DNA of 64,000 nt from an uncultured Lachnospiraceae bacterium (lineage in GTDB: Bacteria; Bacillota; Clostridia; Lachnospirales; Lachnospiraceae): the NCBI GenBank assembly GCA_910586315.1, contig CAJUIP010000006.1:1-64000 (forward strand). Reading direction: 5' to 3'. The notes beneath the pieces were generated by a model. That model had not been told where the DNA came from and ran no database searches. It saw only the letters and a program-made list of their open reading frames with translations. Shown here piece by piece: positions 1-7,908 of this stretch. The position numbers and the translations under genes are program-made. Every line of letters begins with the position of its first letter. Position 1 is the stretch's first letter.

Positions 1-54
1 TGCACGGTGGTGTGAGAGGTCGGGGAAATTATTTAATTTCCCCTCCTACTCGAT
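1..54 (+). mobile_element. Group II intron, 3' end only (domain V tail and domain VI)
   Basis: The first bases carry the downstream arm of a domain V-like hairpin (GCACGGT) followed by GGTGTGAGAGG and a GGGG...CCCC hairpin with CCTCCTACTCGAT. This layout is typical of the end of bacterial group II introns: domain VI has an unpaired A in its 3' arm and the intron ends in AT (the AY rule). The rest of the intron, including any reverse transcriptase, lies left of the window. The call rests on recognition of the conserved tail, not on a full fold. Confidence 0.6.
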
Positions 55-220
55 TATCTTTGTATGCAAATGTATGCAAGGCGATTTTTTAGTCCAAAAC
101 GGCTTTTATAGTATCAATAATATCATTTTCCGGTGTTAAATCTCTAAGGTAATGAAGGGTCATAAATTGAAGAAATTCAGACCGCCGTTTACTTTTTTGA
201 AAAAAGAATATAGAAGGAAA
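55..220. other. Region without a supported gene, right of the intron
   Basis: A short direct repeat (TATGCAAATGTATGCAAG) follows the intron end. On the minus strand an open frame ends in ...FLQFMTLHYLRDL... and stops near 104. It has no plausible start and lies beyond a terminator, so it may be the tail of a gene truncated by rearrangement. No function is claimed. Confidence 0.3.
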
Positions 221-262
221 AAAGCCCACCTGCCATATACGAAACAAATAGGTGGGCTTTTT
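221..262 (-). terminator. Intrinsic terminator, bidirectional
   Basis: The arms AAAGCCCACCT and AGGTGGGCTTT surround an 18-base loop, with A-rich and T-rich flanks on either side. It sits at the stop codon of the HEAT-repeat pseudogene read from the minus strand. Confidence 0.8.
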
Positions 263-701
263 CATATTTTCAAGGTCTGTAAATGCAACAGTAATAAATA
301 CTTATCTGTCCGTACTTTCGGAACAGTTTGCGAATTAGCTTTATGAAGTGCGAAAAGAATATCATTTCTCAATTCAGGTTTATCCTTTGCAATAATCGGC
401 AACAGCTTAATACATTGTCTTACTATAATGGGTTTCATATCTGTTATATGCTTTATATAGTTATCAATGATTTCATCAATTTTATAATCTTTATCCCATT
501 TTACATTATAGGCAATCAGTGTAAGCCCTCTTATACAAACATAAGAATTCTCACTACCAAGCATATTGCTTAATCTATCCATATACGGATAAACATATCT
601 GTTTCAATGCTTTCTTTTTGCAATTCTTGTAGTGCTTTGTATGCAACCTTATTATCTTTGCCGAATCATAATTCAAAAGTTTCTGCTGTATTAAGTGGCA
701 T
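262..701 (-). pseudogene. HEAT-repeat (SufBD-like) protein, broken
   Basis: Reading from 701 leftwards, a good ribosome site (AGGGGG) precedes ATG and MPLNTAETFEL, then an in-frame TGA. The frame continues FGKDNKVAYKALQELQKESIETD and then shifts near 590 into YPYMDRLSNMLGS..., which stays open to 262. The translated middle part (about 100 residues) has the helical, Leu/Ile-rich repeat pattern of small Firmicute HEAT/SufBD-like proteins. The C-terminal 25 residues look scrambled, suggesting a further shift. With one stop and at least one frameshift this is a pseudogene. The role of the intact family is poorly known. Confidence 0.65.
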
Positions 702-723
702 AATACCCCCTGCAAATTTGAAG

Positions 724-1248
724 TTATAACTGAATCCAATATCTCTGCTCCAAGTGTCCGTCTTCTTCTACTTCATTTTCAAGGACTCCTCCATTTCGGA
801 TAATAGATTTTGCTGATCCTATATTATCTTTGTCACAACACATCAATACTCTTTCGATTCCAAGTTTTTTGCATTCTTCCAATGCCAAGGCAATCATTGC
901 TGTTGCATATCCTTTTCTTCTTTCGCTCGGACGAATTCCATCCCCTATATGTCCACCAGTCAAAAGCAGACCCTCATTCAGATAATGACGTATATTAACC
1001 GCTCCGACAAAAATATTCCTGTCCCTGTCTAGGCAAAACAAGGTAGTATCTGGAACTCGCCCCTCCTCTGTCTCTTTTTTAATTTCCAAATTTTCCAAAT
1101 AGTAGTCAAAATCATGAAAATCATTTCTGAAGATTGCCCACGGTGAATGATTCGTATGATTTTCTTCTATATCTGTCTTCCATTCAGTCAACATATCGAA
1201 CAACTGATCCTTATACTCTAATGTAAGTCGTACTAACTCTATATTCAT
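724..1248 (-). CDS. GNAT family N-acetyltransferase
   Basis: This 174-residue protein has the GNAT fold signature: a beta-strand FVGAVNIRH followed by the acetyl-CoA loop IRPSERRKGYATAMI (about residues 105-119) and a helix ending in KKLGIERVL. The late motif DKDNIGSAKSIIRNGG (about 138-153) is the usual second CoA-contacting helix. It probably moves an acetyl group from acetyl-CoA to a small amine or protein, but the substrate cannot be told from sequence. It stands alone between a pseudogene and an IS remnant, and has its own AT-rich upstream region with an inverted repeat (1315-1336). The length is normal for the family. Confidence 0.85.
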   Translation of the reverse strand: MNIELVRLTLEYKDQLFDMLTEWKTDIEENHTNHSPWAIFRNDFHDFDYYLENLEIKKETEEGRVPDTTLFCLDRDRNIFVGAVNIRHYLNEGLLLTGGHIGDGIRPSERRKGYATAMIALALEECKKLGIERVLMCCDKDNIGSAKSIIRNGGVLENEVEEDGHLEQRYWIQL

Positions 1249-1314
1249 ATACTAATCCGTAACCTTTCAATTATGAATTTTAATTTTGATATTGTTCCGA
1301 AAACTGGAATTTAC

Positions 1315-1336
1315 CAAATCGACAAACGCCGATTTG
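1315..1336 (-). promoter_or_regulatory. Inverted repeat upstream of the GNAT gene
   Basis: CAAATCG and CGATTTG face each other over an 8-base spacer about 70 bases upstream of the GNAT start, in AT-rich DNA. A TATAGT-like sequence lies beside it. It could be an operator or the promoter-proximal hairpin of the gene. There is no direct evidence. Confidence 0.35.
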
Positions 1337-1740
1337 TATATAACTATACCATAGTTTTTATAATTCCAAAAGCCGAATATCCATTTTTGCGTATCATAAC
1401 AACTATATTCAAAAAATAAGTTTAATTTTTAGAATATTCCCCGTCCCAACACCCATTCTGCACGATTCAGAACAATTCCCAAATCGTTCAAAATGGGGTT
1501 GGGTATTTCTTCTGAAATTTTTCTAACGGTATTGCGAACGGCCTTTTCCCATTATTTTTCCTTGATTTTCCAGCCTTTGCCAGCAAAAGCTATGGAAACC
1601 ATGGTCTGCTCATCATGAACAATATACTTAATTGTAGGGGGAAGTTATGAAATTTTACGCTTTTTTACCGTAAACGGAATAAAAAGATGACGTTCAATAT
1701 GCCCATTAAGTTATGAAAGGAAAAAGGGGCTTGAATTGTC
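1337..1740. other. Intergenic stretch with a long imperfect hairpin
   Basis: No gene is seen. At 1445-1503 the arms CCCAACACCCATT and AATGGGGTTGGG pair across about 34 bases. This may be a terminator for, or the terminal end of, the neighbouring decayed insertion sequence. Confidence 0.35.
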
Positions 1741-2306
1741 CTATCCTCCCGGCCATGATGACACCCGGTATGTAAAGCCTGCAAAACCTTTGGCTTTCAG
1801 GTTCCGTTTGTTTTGTCGGTCTGGTCTGAGCGGCACAGTATGCCGTCCGATTTCCTCTAACAGCTTCTCATAGTCCCCATCCTGGGTTCTAAAATATTCC
1901 CGGCACAATGCGGCTGCCATTTTAAAATTCACACGGTACGCATGAATCCCTTCTTCCAGCTGGCGTATAACCGATTCACGGGCTATGCGGCTTGTGAAGT
2001 TGAACATAGTCATTGCCGCGTACATTTCCTGCTCTGCAAAGCTGTCCGATTTTGGGTTGCGTGGGATAGAAACCGCTGTTCCGTCCACTGCCAGAAGCCG
2101 GAGGCCGCGGAATGTCTCACCGTCAACGCACGCCTCATTAAATTCCATGAAAATATCACGGAACGCATTGACGGGAATCTGCCCTCTGCCCCAATAATAA
2201 TTTGAATGGTATCCCTGATTGAAAGTTTACTCTTTCGGAGAGACTGCTCGTTTCTGTATGCTTCTGCTACATGATTGATTACGTGGCAAAGTTTTTCCTT
2301 TTCTTA
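1741..2306 (-). pseudogene. IS4-family transposase remnant
   Basis: From 2306 leftwards the frame reads CHVINHVAEAYRNEQSLRKSKLSIRDTIQIIIG. It then shifts by one base at a run of ATT repeats into WGRGQIPVNAFRDIFMEFNEACVDGETF. The segment RLLAVDGTAVSIPRN contains the first catalytic Asp of the DDE transposase. It is joined directly to YAAMTMFNFTSRIARESVIRQ and to the C-terminal EIGRHTVPLRP...NLKAKGFAGFTYR, which are normally about 150-200 residues further on. The central DDE core is therefore deleted, and the element is dead. Confidence 0.8.
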
Positions 2307-2636
2307 ATGACATTGCCCCCTTGGAAGAGTAATTGCGGCAATCAACGTGAAGTAATTTAGTCCGAAAACAATAACCCTATTTCATGCGCCTGAATGGCTC
2401 TATGCTGTTTGGGCGCATTTCTATCATCAATCGGCGGGATTTTTACCCGTACTATACAGCGGATTTGTTTGGTTCATTTAATTTCTGGCATGAAAGAAGC
2501 TGTTAAACTGCTTAGCGTTGTCGACAAAATTTACATATTTTGTGTCAAAAATGATCAACAGCATAAGAATTTTTTATGATAATTTTAATCCATAGCCAGT
2601 ATTAAATGAAAATAATAGATTAGGAGAGGAATTCAT
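2307..2636. other. Intergenic region with a possible operator
   Basis: No gene is seen in these 330 bases. At 2518-2548 the arms TTGTCGACAAAAT and ATTTTGTGTCAA form an inverted repeat with a 6-base spacer. It is placed about 90 bases before the start codon at 2637, as an operator of the former flavin oxidoreductase gene might be. Confidence 0.35.
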
Positions 2637-2732
2637 ATGGTAAATGAGAAATTTCGATATAAAAACTGGCAGGAAGTAGAGGAGAGAGCGAAGAGTCTGG
2701 GTATTAAATTCCCTAATACTAATTACACATGA
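2637..2732 (+). pseudogene. N-terminal stub of an NADH:flavin oxidoreductase-like gene
   Basis: An AGGAGAGG ribosome site at 2622-2629 leads to ATG and 31 codons (MVNEKFRYKNWQEVEERAKS...). The pattern resembles the first residues of Clostridial flavin/Fe-S oxidoreductases (old yellow enzyme type), where a 'FHYK..EEL..EAKALG' leader precedes the barrel. The frame then runs into DNA that in another frame encodes the tail of OppD, and stops there. I read this as a deletion junction that removed the rest of the oxidoreductase and the front of oppD. The family assignment of the stub is tentative. Confidence 0.45.
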
Positions 2733-3069
2733 TTTGGGCGTTGTTGCCGAGACATCAGATAACGTAATGGTGATGTATGCCGGCCAGGCAGTGGAGTATG
2801 CAACCTGCGGCCAGATTTTTGAGAAGCCGCTGCATCCGTACACGATTGGTTTGCTGAATTCAGTTCCGAAGCTGAATGAGGAGGTAGAAAAGCTCTATAC
2901 GATTCGTGGTTCTGTTCCTAACGCAACACAATTTCCCAAGGGCTGCCGATTTGCAGACCGGTGTGAGTATTGCACTGAGCGGTGCGTGGAGGAAGCTCCG
3001 CAGCTTTATGACGCCGGGAATGGCAGATGCGTGCGCTGTTTCCTGTATGATAAAGGAGGGGAAGCATGA
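2716..3069 (+). pseudogene. oppD: OppD/DppD-type ABC ATPase, 5'-truncated
   Basis: The frame opens with ILITHDLGVVAETSDNVMVMYAGQ, which is the switch-His region and D-loop side of an oligopeptide ABC ATPase. It continues through the Opp-specific C-terminal domain LHPYTIGLLNSVP and the Cys cluster CRFADRCEYCTERC. Walker A, the LSGGQ signature and Walker B (about the first 200 residues of a 320-residue protein) are missing. The fragment cannot hydrolyse ATP. Its TGA overlaps the ATG of the next gene (ATGA), so the original oppD-oppF coupling is preserved. Confidence 0.8.
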
Positions 3070-4040
3070 GGGAAAAGATTCTATCTGTAAAAGATTTAAA
3101 GGTTCATTTTGCAATTAATGATAATAAAAAATTTTTTGCGAAGAAAATAGTGAAGGCTGTAGACGGAATCAGCTTTGACGTTTGTAAGGGAGAGACTCTT
3201 GGGCTTGTTGGGGAATCTGGCTGTGGAAAAAGTACGACGGGACGAGCAATTGTGGCGCTTCAGAAGCCAACGGCAGGTTCTATCCTGTATCACGGAAAAG
3301 ATATTACTACTCAGACTAAGGCAGAACGGTTTTCCTATAAAAGTCAGGTCCAGATGATATTTCAGGATACATATTCCACATTAGATCCCCGATTTACCAT
3401 TGGCTCCAGTATTGTGGAACCACTGGAAATTCACCGCCGGGGTACCCGCGCTGAACAGAAAGAGACTGCTCTTAAGCTTATGCATGACGTAGGTCTCGCA
3501 GAGTCTTATTATAACAGGTATCCCCACGAATTTTCCGGCGGTCAGCGTCAGAGAATAGGCGTTGCACGTGCACTTGCCCTGAATCCGGATCTGTTGATCT
3601 GTGATGAGCCGGTTTCAGCTTTGGATGTTTCGATTCAGGCCCAAATACTAAATCTAATGGAGGAGCTGCAGGAAAAATACAGTCTGACATATGTCTTCGT
3701 ATCCCATAACTTATCTGTAGTGAAACATTTGTGTGATAGAATTGTTGTTATGTATCTTGGAAATATTGTAGAGATCAGTGATTCCAAAGATATTTATAAA
3801 TCCCCTCTGCATCCCTACACAATTGCACTTATCAATGCAATTCCGTTACCGGATCCAAAACTAAAGAGGAGACTTGTGCCGTTAGAAGGAGACGTGCCAA
3901 GTCCTGTCAACCCGCCTCAGGGCTGTCCTTTTGTAACACGCTGTCCACATGCAAAAGATATCTGCGGAGAGGTTAAGCCGAAACTTGCAGATACAGGAAA
4001 CGGACACCAGGTGGCTTGTCATATGTTTGATGGAAAATAA
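3066..4040 (+). CDS. oppF: Oligopeptide/dipeptide ABC transporter ATP-binding protein (OppF/DppF type)
   Basis: The 324-residue protein has a complete ATPase core: Walker A GESGCGKST (49-57), Q-loop at MIFQD (about 97-101), signature FSGGQ (156-160), Walker B LLICDE (176-181), D-loop SALD and switch His in VSHNLS. The C-terminal domain (LHPYTIALINAIPLPD and three or four Cys in CPFVTRCPHAKDIC) is diagnostic of the oligopeptide importer family. It would energise peptide uptake together with a second ATPase, but the partner OppD is truncated and no permease or binding-protein genes are in the window. Unless other copies exist, the transporter is incomplete. It is followed 15 bases later by an amidohydrolase, so the operon links peptide uptake to hydrolysis. 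Confidence 0.9.
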   Translation: MREKILSVKDLKVHFAINDNKKFFAKKIVKAVDGISFDVCKGETLGLVGESGCGKSTTGRAIVALQKPTAGSILYHGKDITTQTKAERFSYKSQVQMIFQDTYSTLDPRFTIGSSIVEPLEIHRRGTRAEQKETALKLMHDVGLAESYYNRYPHEFSGGQRQRIGVARALALNPDLLICDEPVSALDVSIQAQILNLMEELQEKYSLTYVFVSHNLSVVKHLCDRIVVMYLGNIVEISDSKDIYKSPLHPYTIALINAIPLPDPKLKRRLVPLEGDVPSPVNPPQGCPFVTRCPHAKDICGEVKPKLADTGNGHQVACHMFDGK

Positions 4041-4055
4041 TCCAGAGGGGAAATT

Positions 4056-5369
4056 ATGCAGGAAACTAATATTTATACAGGCCTTTACCAAATGGCAGAC
4101 AGCCTCCATAATGAACTGTGTATACTGGCAGATGATTTGTGGAATTGCCCGGAACTGGGATATCAGGAATATAGAACATCGGAGAGGCTTTTAAAGTCCT
4201 TTCAAACGCTGCCGGTGGATATTAAGATGTTTACACCGCTTACAGGGTTCTGTGCGACACTGGATATGGGAGTTCCGGGTCCAACAATTGCAGTTTTATG
4301 CGACATGGATGCAGCTTCATGCCCGGAGCATCCGGATGCAGAGCAGGAAACAGGAACTGTTCACTGCTGCGGCCACCACATACAAATGACGGCGGTCTAT
4401 GGAGCTGCAAAGGTACTTGCATGCAGTGGGGTTCAGAGCCACCTGTGCGGCAAGATAAAATTTATAGCCGTTCCGGCTGAGGAATATGTGAACCTGGAAT
4501 ACCGCAGGGAATTGTATCGGAAGAACGTCATTGAATTTCTGGGTGGGAAATCGGAATTAATGAAGCGGGGAGTCTTTGATGGGGTCGATGCGGCGATTGC
4601 AATTCATTCTCTCCCCATGGGAAAACAGCGATTTGCACTCTGCACAGGCCTCAATGGATTTCAGGTTGTAGTGGTAGACATATATGGAAAGGCTGGAGAT
4701 TTTTCCAGTAATCCTTCAAACAGCATAAATGCGCTGGATGCTGCCCAATTAGGGATGAGCGCCCTCAATGCATGGCGTGCTACTTTTAAAGCAGATGACG
4801 CGATTTGTGTGAATCCGATTATTACAAGCGGCGGAGAGACCATGAATGCAGTTCCAGGTCATGTTCGTATGGAGATTTTGGTTCGGGGGAACAGCAGAGA
4901 GGCTATCAGCAACACGATGGAAAAGGTAAAAATGGCCTTTAGCGGCTGTTCCCAGGCTCTTGGGGCCAGGGTGGAATTTACCTTTTTGCACAGCTATGCA
5001 CCGTTTAAGGTAAATAAAGAAATGAACTGGGTCGCAAGGAGTGTCACAAAAAACATCTCAGGCTATGAGGCGCCTGAGATGCCGCCGGGGCATGGGACTA
5101 CTGATCTTGGAGATTTGTCGATGATGATGCCCACAATTTTATCCTATGTATCCGGTTGCAGCGGCTCTCTCCACTCACCGGAATTCCGCGTGACAGATTC
5201 CACATGCTATTCAGACGGCGCCAAGCTGATATCAGGCATTGTCACAAATCTTCTTGTGGATTCCGGCAGTTTTGTGAAATGGCTGAAGAAGGAAAAACCG
5301 CCGCTTTATCCGACAAAAGAAGAGTATTTGGAGGATGCAAGGTATTGCTTTAGAAAAAATAATAAATGA
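4056..5369 (+). CDS. M20-family amidohydrolase/peptidase
   Basis: This 437-residue protein has the layout of M20D amidohydrolases (AbgA/AbgB, aminoacylase-like). The N-terminal part contains CDMDAASCPEHP (about 82-92), HCCGHH (103-108, replacing the usual HACGHD/N metal motif), the VPAEEY catalytic Glu region (about 147-152) and AIHSLPMG. A middle dimerisation domain (GKAGDFSSNPSNSINALDAA) is followed by a C-terminal catalytic part with PPGHGTTDLGD and an SLHSPEF metal-ligand region. It should cleave an amide bond in an N-acyl or peptidyl amino acid in the cytoplasm. It lies in an operon with OppF and the triple RidA protein. The altered first metal motif (Cys for Ala) is worth noting but keeps the His. 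Confidence 0.85.
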   Translation: MQETNIYTGLYQMADSLHNELCILADDLWNCPELGYQEYRTSERLLKSFQTLPVDIKMFTPLTGFCATLDMGVPGPTIAVLCDMDAASCPEHPDAEQETGTVHCCGHHIQMTAVYGAAKVLACSGVQSHLCGKIKFIAVPAEEYVNLEYRRELYRKNVIEFLGGKSELMKRGVFDGVDAAIAIHSLPMGKQRFALCTGLNGFQVVVVDIYGKAGDFSSNPSNSINALDAAQLGMSALNAWRATFKADDAICVNPIITSGGETMNAVPGHVRMEILVRGNSREAISNTMEKVKMAFSGCSQALGARVEFTFLHSYAPFKVNKEMNWVARSVTKNISGYEAPEMPPGHGTTDLGDLSMMMPTILSYVSGCSGSLHSPEFRVTDSTCYSDGAKLISGIVTNLLVDSGSFVKWLKKEKPPLYPTKEEYLEDARYCFRKNNK

Positions 5370-5385
5370 CACAGGAGGTCGGAGT

Positions 5386-6429
5386 ATGGTTGAACGCATG
5401 AATACGCAGAATAAGGTTTCGCAGGCATCTGCTTATCAGAACCTTAAATATTATTCGGCTGTGACAGCAGGGGAAGCGGAGGGTACCGCTGCCCAGACAC
5501 AGGAAATTTTAAGGAGATACGACGAAATGCTGGCAGATCGGAACCATATTGTCAGCGGTCTTGTGATGCTGTCCCATGAAGCGGACGCGGACGCATTTTT
5601 TTCTGAATGGAACAGCTGGATTCCCAAGAATGAGGAACCGGCTCTGACCGTGATACGGGCAGGGCTTGCAGGCGGTGCAATGGTATCTATAGCGCTCAAT
5701 GAGGCGACAACAGACGAAATCAGCCGTACAAGGCTGAATGACAGAACAGGGATGATGGTTCGTTTTGGCGGAGTCGTTTATTTCTCCGGAAGAAGTGTTG
5801 ACGGAGGAAGAGATACGCTCCGCGAGCAGAGCCGCGAAGTAATGAGGACCTATGACAATATTTTGGCGGTCAATAACCTTCGGAAGGAAAATATTTTGAA
5901 CGGGAATATTTTTGTTCAGGATATTACTATGCAGAATGAATATGAGAATGTATGGATTGGATGGTCTCACATTGGGCATAAGCCGTCAGGAACCATGGTG
6001 GAAGGCCGTCCCGTCAACAGGAGGCACCAGTTGGAGCTGGGACTGACGTTTGCGGACTCCGATAAAGTCCTCACAATTTTGAGAAAAAATCCGGGGCATA
6101 ATTGCTGCCGTTTTGTTACTTATAACGGAATCAGTTATTTCACAGGAAATGTGTGTCATGATCCGGACGCCGAAGGCCTGTACGAACATTCCAAAAAAGT
6201 TTTTGCCCAGTTGGAAGCGCAGATCAATGAAAATGGAATGAAAAAGGAAGATATTATTGTCTGCAACGCATACATTAAAGATATTGATGCACAGGAGGCG
6301 TTTGAAAAGGCCTGGGATGAATGGGTAAGCGAGGGGAACGAGCCTGCCCGCACAATTTGCGGAACACGTCTTTTGAGCGACAGATATGAAATTGAATTTA
6401 CAATCACAGTTGCCTGTAAACAGAAATAA
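5386..6429 (+). CDS. Triple RidA/YjgF-like domain protein
   Basis: An AGGAGG site at 5373-5378 picks the ATG at 5386, giving 347 residues. The gene overlaps none of its neighbours and follows the M20 gene by 16 bases. Three tandem RidA-like units can be read: about 20-107 (ALTVIRAGLAGGAMVSIAL), 125-222 (GVVYFSGRSVDGG...VNRRHQLELGL) and 238-345 (GISYFTGNVCHDP...ARTICGTRLLSDRYEIEFTI). Only the third keeps PAR at the position of the imine-binding Arg of RidA (about 322). The first and second have PAL and SGT there. RidA proteins hydrolyse reactive enamines/imines from amino acid catabolism, which fits an operon degrading imported peptides. A three-domain chain is unusual, since RidA is normally a homotrimer of single domains. 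Confidence 0.8.
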   Translation: MVERMNTQNKVSQASAYQNLKYYSAVTAGEAEGTAAQTQEILRRYDEMLADRNHIVSGLVMLSHEADADAFFSEWNSWIPKNEEPALTVIRAGLAGGAMVSIALNEATTDEISRTRLNDRTGMMVRFGGVVYFSGRSVDGGRDTLREQSREVMRTYDNILAVNNLRKENILNGNIFVQDITMQNEYENVWIGWSHIGHKPSGTMVEGRPVNRRHQLELGLTFADSDKVLTILRKNPGHNCCRFVTYNGISYFTGNVCHDPDAEGLYEHSKKVFAQLEAQINENGMKKEDIIVCNAYIKDIDAQEAFEKAWDEWVSEGNEPARTICGTRLLSDRYEIEFTITVACKQK

Positions 6430-6442
6430 TAACCCAGTGCTC

Positions 6443-6518
6443 CATCCAGACAGTAATCGTAGTTGTGAACTGCCTGTCACACATCAGACAGTCCACAACT
6501 TTACTTTCTGTCTGGATG
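6443..6518 (+). repeat. Long imperfect inverted repeat after the RidA gene
   Basis: CATCCAGACAG (6443-6453) pairs with CTGTCTGGATG (6508-6518), and inside these AGTTGTG pairs with CACAACT. The RNA would form a long hairpin just after the stop codon. It is not followed by a T-run, so it is more likely an mRNA-stabilising or processing element than the terminator. Confidence 0.55.
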
Positions 6519-6555
6519 CTACACTAGAAGGTTAGACAGAAACGCCAAGAGAAGA

Positions 6556-6601
6556 AGAATCCTCAAAACGTGCTGGAACACGGTTTGGGGATTCCTTTTT
6601 T
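6556..6601 (+). terminator. Intrinsic terminator of the oppF-M20-RidA operon
   Basis: The arms GAATCCTCAAA-CGTG and CACG-TTTGGGGATTC close on a short loop and are followed by CCTTTTTTG. It marks the end of the peptide-use operon. Confidence 0.85.
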
Positions 6602-6639
6602 GCCAATATATTAACATTCCCTGGGATCGTTAGCGGATA

Positions 6640-7497
6640 TTATTTCACAAAATAGTTTTTCAGGTTTGCATTTTCGTCTATAAATGGCTCGATTTCCGGT
6701 GTTTTACAGGTCATGAGAGTCGTGACACCGGGGCCATGGCCGGCTAGAATACAGTCGCTGTGCACAACGACGCCGATTGTTACGGCGCCTGTGATATAGT
6801 TTCGTCCAAAACGGGTGTCGGCATCCATGATAGCGACGATATCGCCGAAGCGAAGCTTATCGAGACCGTATTCAGCGGTGATTTTTTTGTCATGCAGAGT
6901 AATGTCATAGTCGCCATAGTGAGAATTGGAGGCGCCGAGGCCGGAGCCCATGATGCAGCCCGGTACAATCTTTGCTACACCTACTTTAAGACGGCCGTTT
7001 TCTTCAATAATATTCATGGCCTTTAAGAGTTCGGGACTGGTATTGCGAAGAAGGATTTCCGGATAATCAAGAAGCTTCATTCCCTGCCCCTGGGTTCGGA
7101 TGTCGATCACATCGCCAATGGACATCTTCTCCATATCCTCATCAGAAAAATAGCAGAGCAGATGCTCGCATCCTCCGTGCTTGCCGGTGACAAAACCGCG
7201 GGCGCCCTTGGCATCCCCGGAACGGACGATAACCTCATTTCCGATACAGGAAAGCCCTTGAACCGCCGCATTGTAGTCATCCTTTTCATTACGGACGGTT
7301 ACGCCAGGCTCTAAATGATCAGCAGCCCAGCCAACACAGCAGTCGCCGATATGGGCATTATAGGTAATGCCGCCGGTGGCAGGCAGAGTAAAGGGTTCCC
7401 CGTCAATAGTGTGGCGGTATGCCTCACTCCCCTTGGAATGGCGGACCTGGCCCTGGGTGAGAAGTTTGGGAAGAACGTCATAGTTGGTATTTAACAT
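6640..7497 (-). CDS. DUF4438 domain-containing protein
   Basis: The start is placed at 7497, where AAGGAG lies 10 bases upstream; a longer frame to 7518 would begin inside that site. The 285-residue product is full-length DUF4438: GGITYNAHIGDCCVGWAADHLEPGVTV near the front, GLSCIGNEVIVRSGDAKGARGFVTGKHGG in the middle and a C-terminal half with FGDIVAIMDADTRFGRNYITGAVTIGVV and CILAGHGPGVTTL. The sequence is Gly-rich with many conserved Asp/His and looks like a cytosolic enzyme or binding protein. No reaction is established for the family. It stands alone, with its own upstream region. Confidence 0.8.
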   Translation of the reverse strand: MLNTNYDVLPKLLTQGQVRHSKGSEAYRHTIDGEPFTLPATGGITYNAHIGDCCVGWAADHLEPGVTVRNEKDDYNAAVQGLSCIGNEVIVRSGDAKGARGFVTGKHGGCEHLLCYFSDEDMEKMSIGDVIDIRTQGQGMKLLDYPEILLRNTSPELLKAMNIIEENGRLKVGVAKIVPGCIMGSGLGASNSHYGDYDITLHDKKITAEYGLDKLRFGDIVAIMDADTRFGRNYITGAVTIGVVVHSDCILAGHGPGVTTLMTCKTPEIEPFIDENANLKNYFVK

Positions 7498-7612
7498 AAA
7501 CTGAATTCTCCTTTGCAAGTGATGGTTTTCTTAATTCTAGCATAGAATCGAGACATTGAAAACAGTTCACATCATACTTTTTTATAGAATTCGTAACAGT
7601 TCAGCCTTGCAT

Positions 7613-7656
7613 CTTCTTGCCCGCTTTCAGCGGACAAGAAGCACGCGGCGTCCGCC
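7613..7656. repeat. Dispersed REP-like palindromic repeat, copy 1
   Basis: Bases 7630-7656 are the reverse complement of 23160-23186 with a single mismatch in 27. The left half forms a hairpin (CTTCTTGCCCGC / GCGGACAAGAAG). A partial copy lies at 7731-7767. Confidence 0.7.
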
Positions 7657-7730
7657 GGAGGTCTGTAGTTCCCTTTCATTTACGGTGATGTGACGCGTGG
7701 CATGCGGCCCATCATCTTGAAGAAGCTAAA

Positions 7731-7767
7731 CGCCGGATGCTTCTTGTCCGCCTCCAACGGGCAAGAA
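7731..7767. repeat. Dispersed REP-like palindromic repeat, copy 2
   Basis: It contains GCCGGATGCTTCTTGTCCGC followed by CTCCAACGGGCAAGAAG, so it both matches the repeat core and forms a hairpin of its own. Confidence 0.65.
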
Positions 7768-7908
7768 GATGCCCCCTCCCATAAACAGTAACCGGGATGA
7801 AAAATACAGTTTTGATAAATAGCAGAAGAGATATGGTATTGTGGAAATTTTTCTGTTATAATGGACAAGTCGGGTTGGAAATTAAGCGACTGGAAGGAAG
7901 ACAAGAAT

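Larger units (their letters stand above)
7498..7908. other. Intergenic region with two palindromic hairpin repeats
   Basis: No gene is seen. Two related hairpins are present: CTTCTTGCCCGC...GCGGACAAGAAG (7613-7641) and CTTCTTGTCCGC...CGGGCAAGAAG (7740-7767). Both belong to a dispersed repeat that recurs at 23160-23186. A perfect TATAAT at 7857-7862 is a probable -10 box for the SseB-like gene, though no good -35 is seen at the usual distance. Confidence 0.6.

Noticed and set aside
7344..7351. GCCGATAT octamer inside the DUF4438 gene
   Set aside because: No TTAT or TAAA box lies 15 bases upstream, and it is in coding DNA in an unsuitable direction. Chance match.
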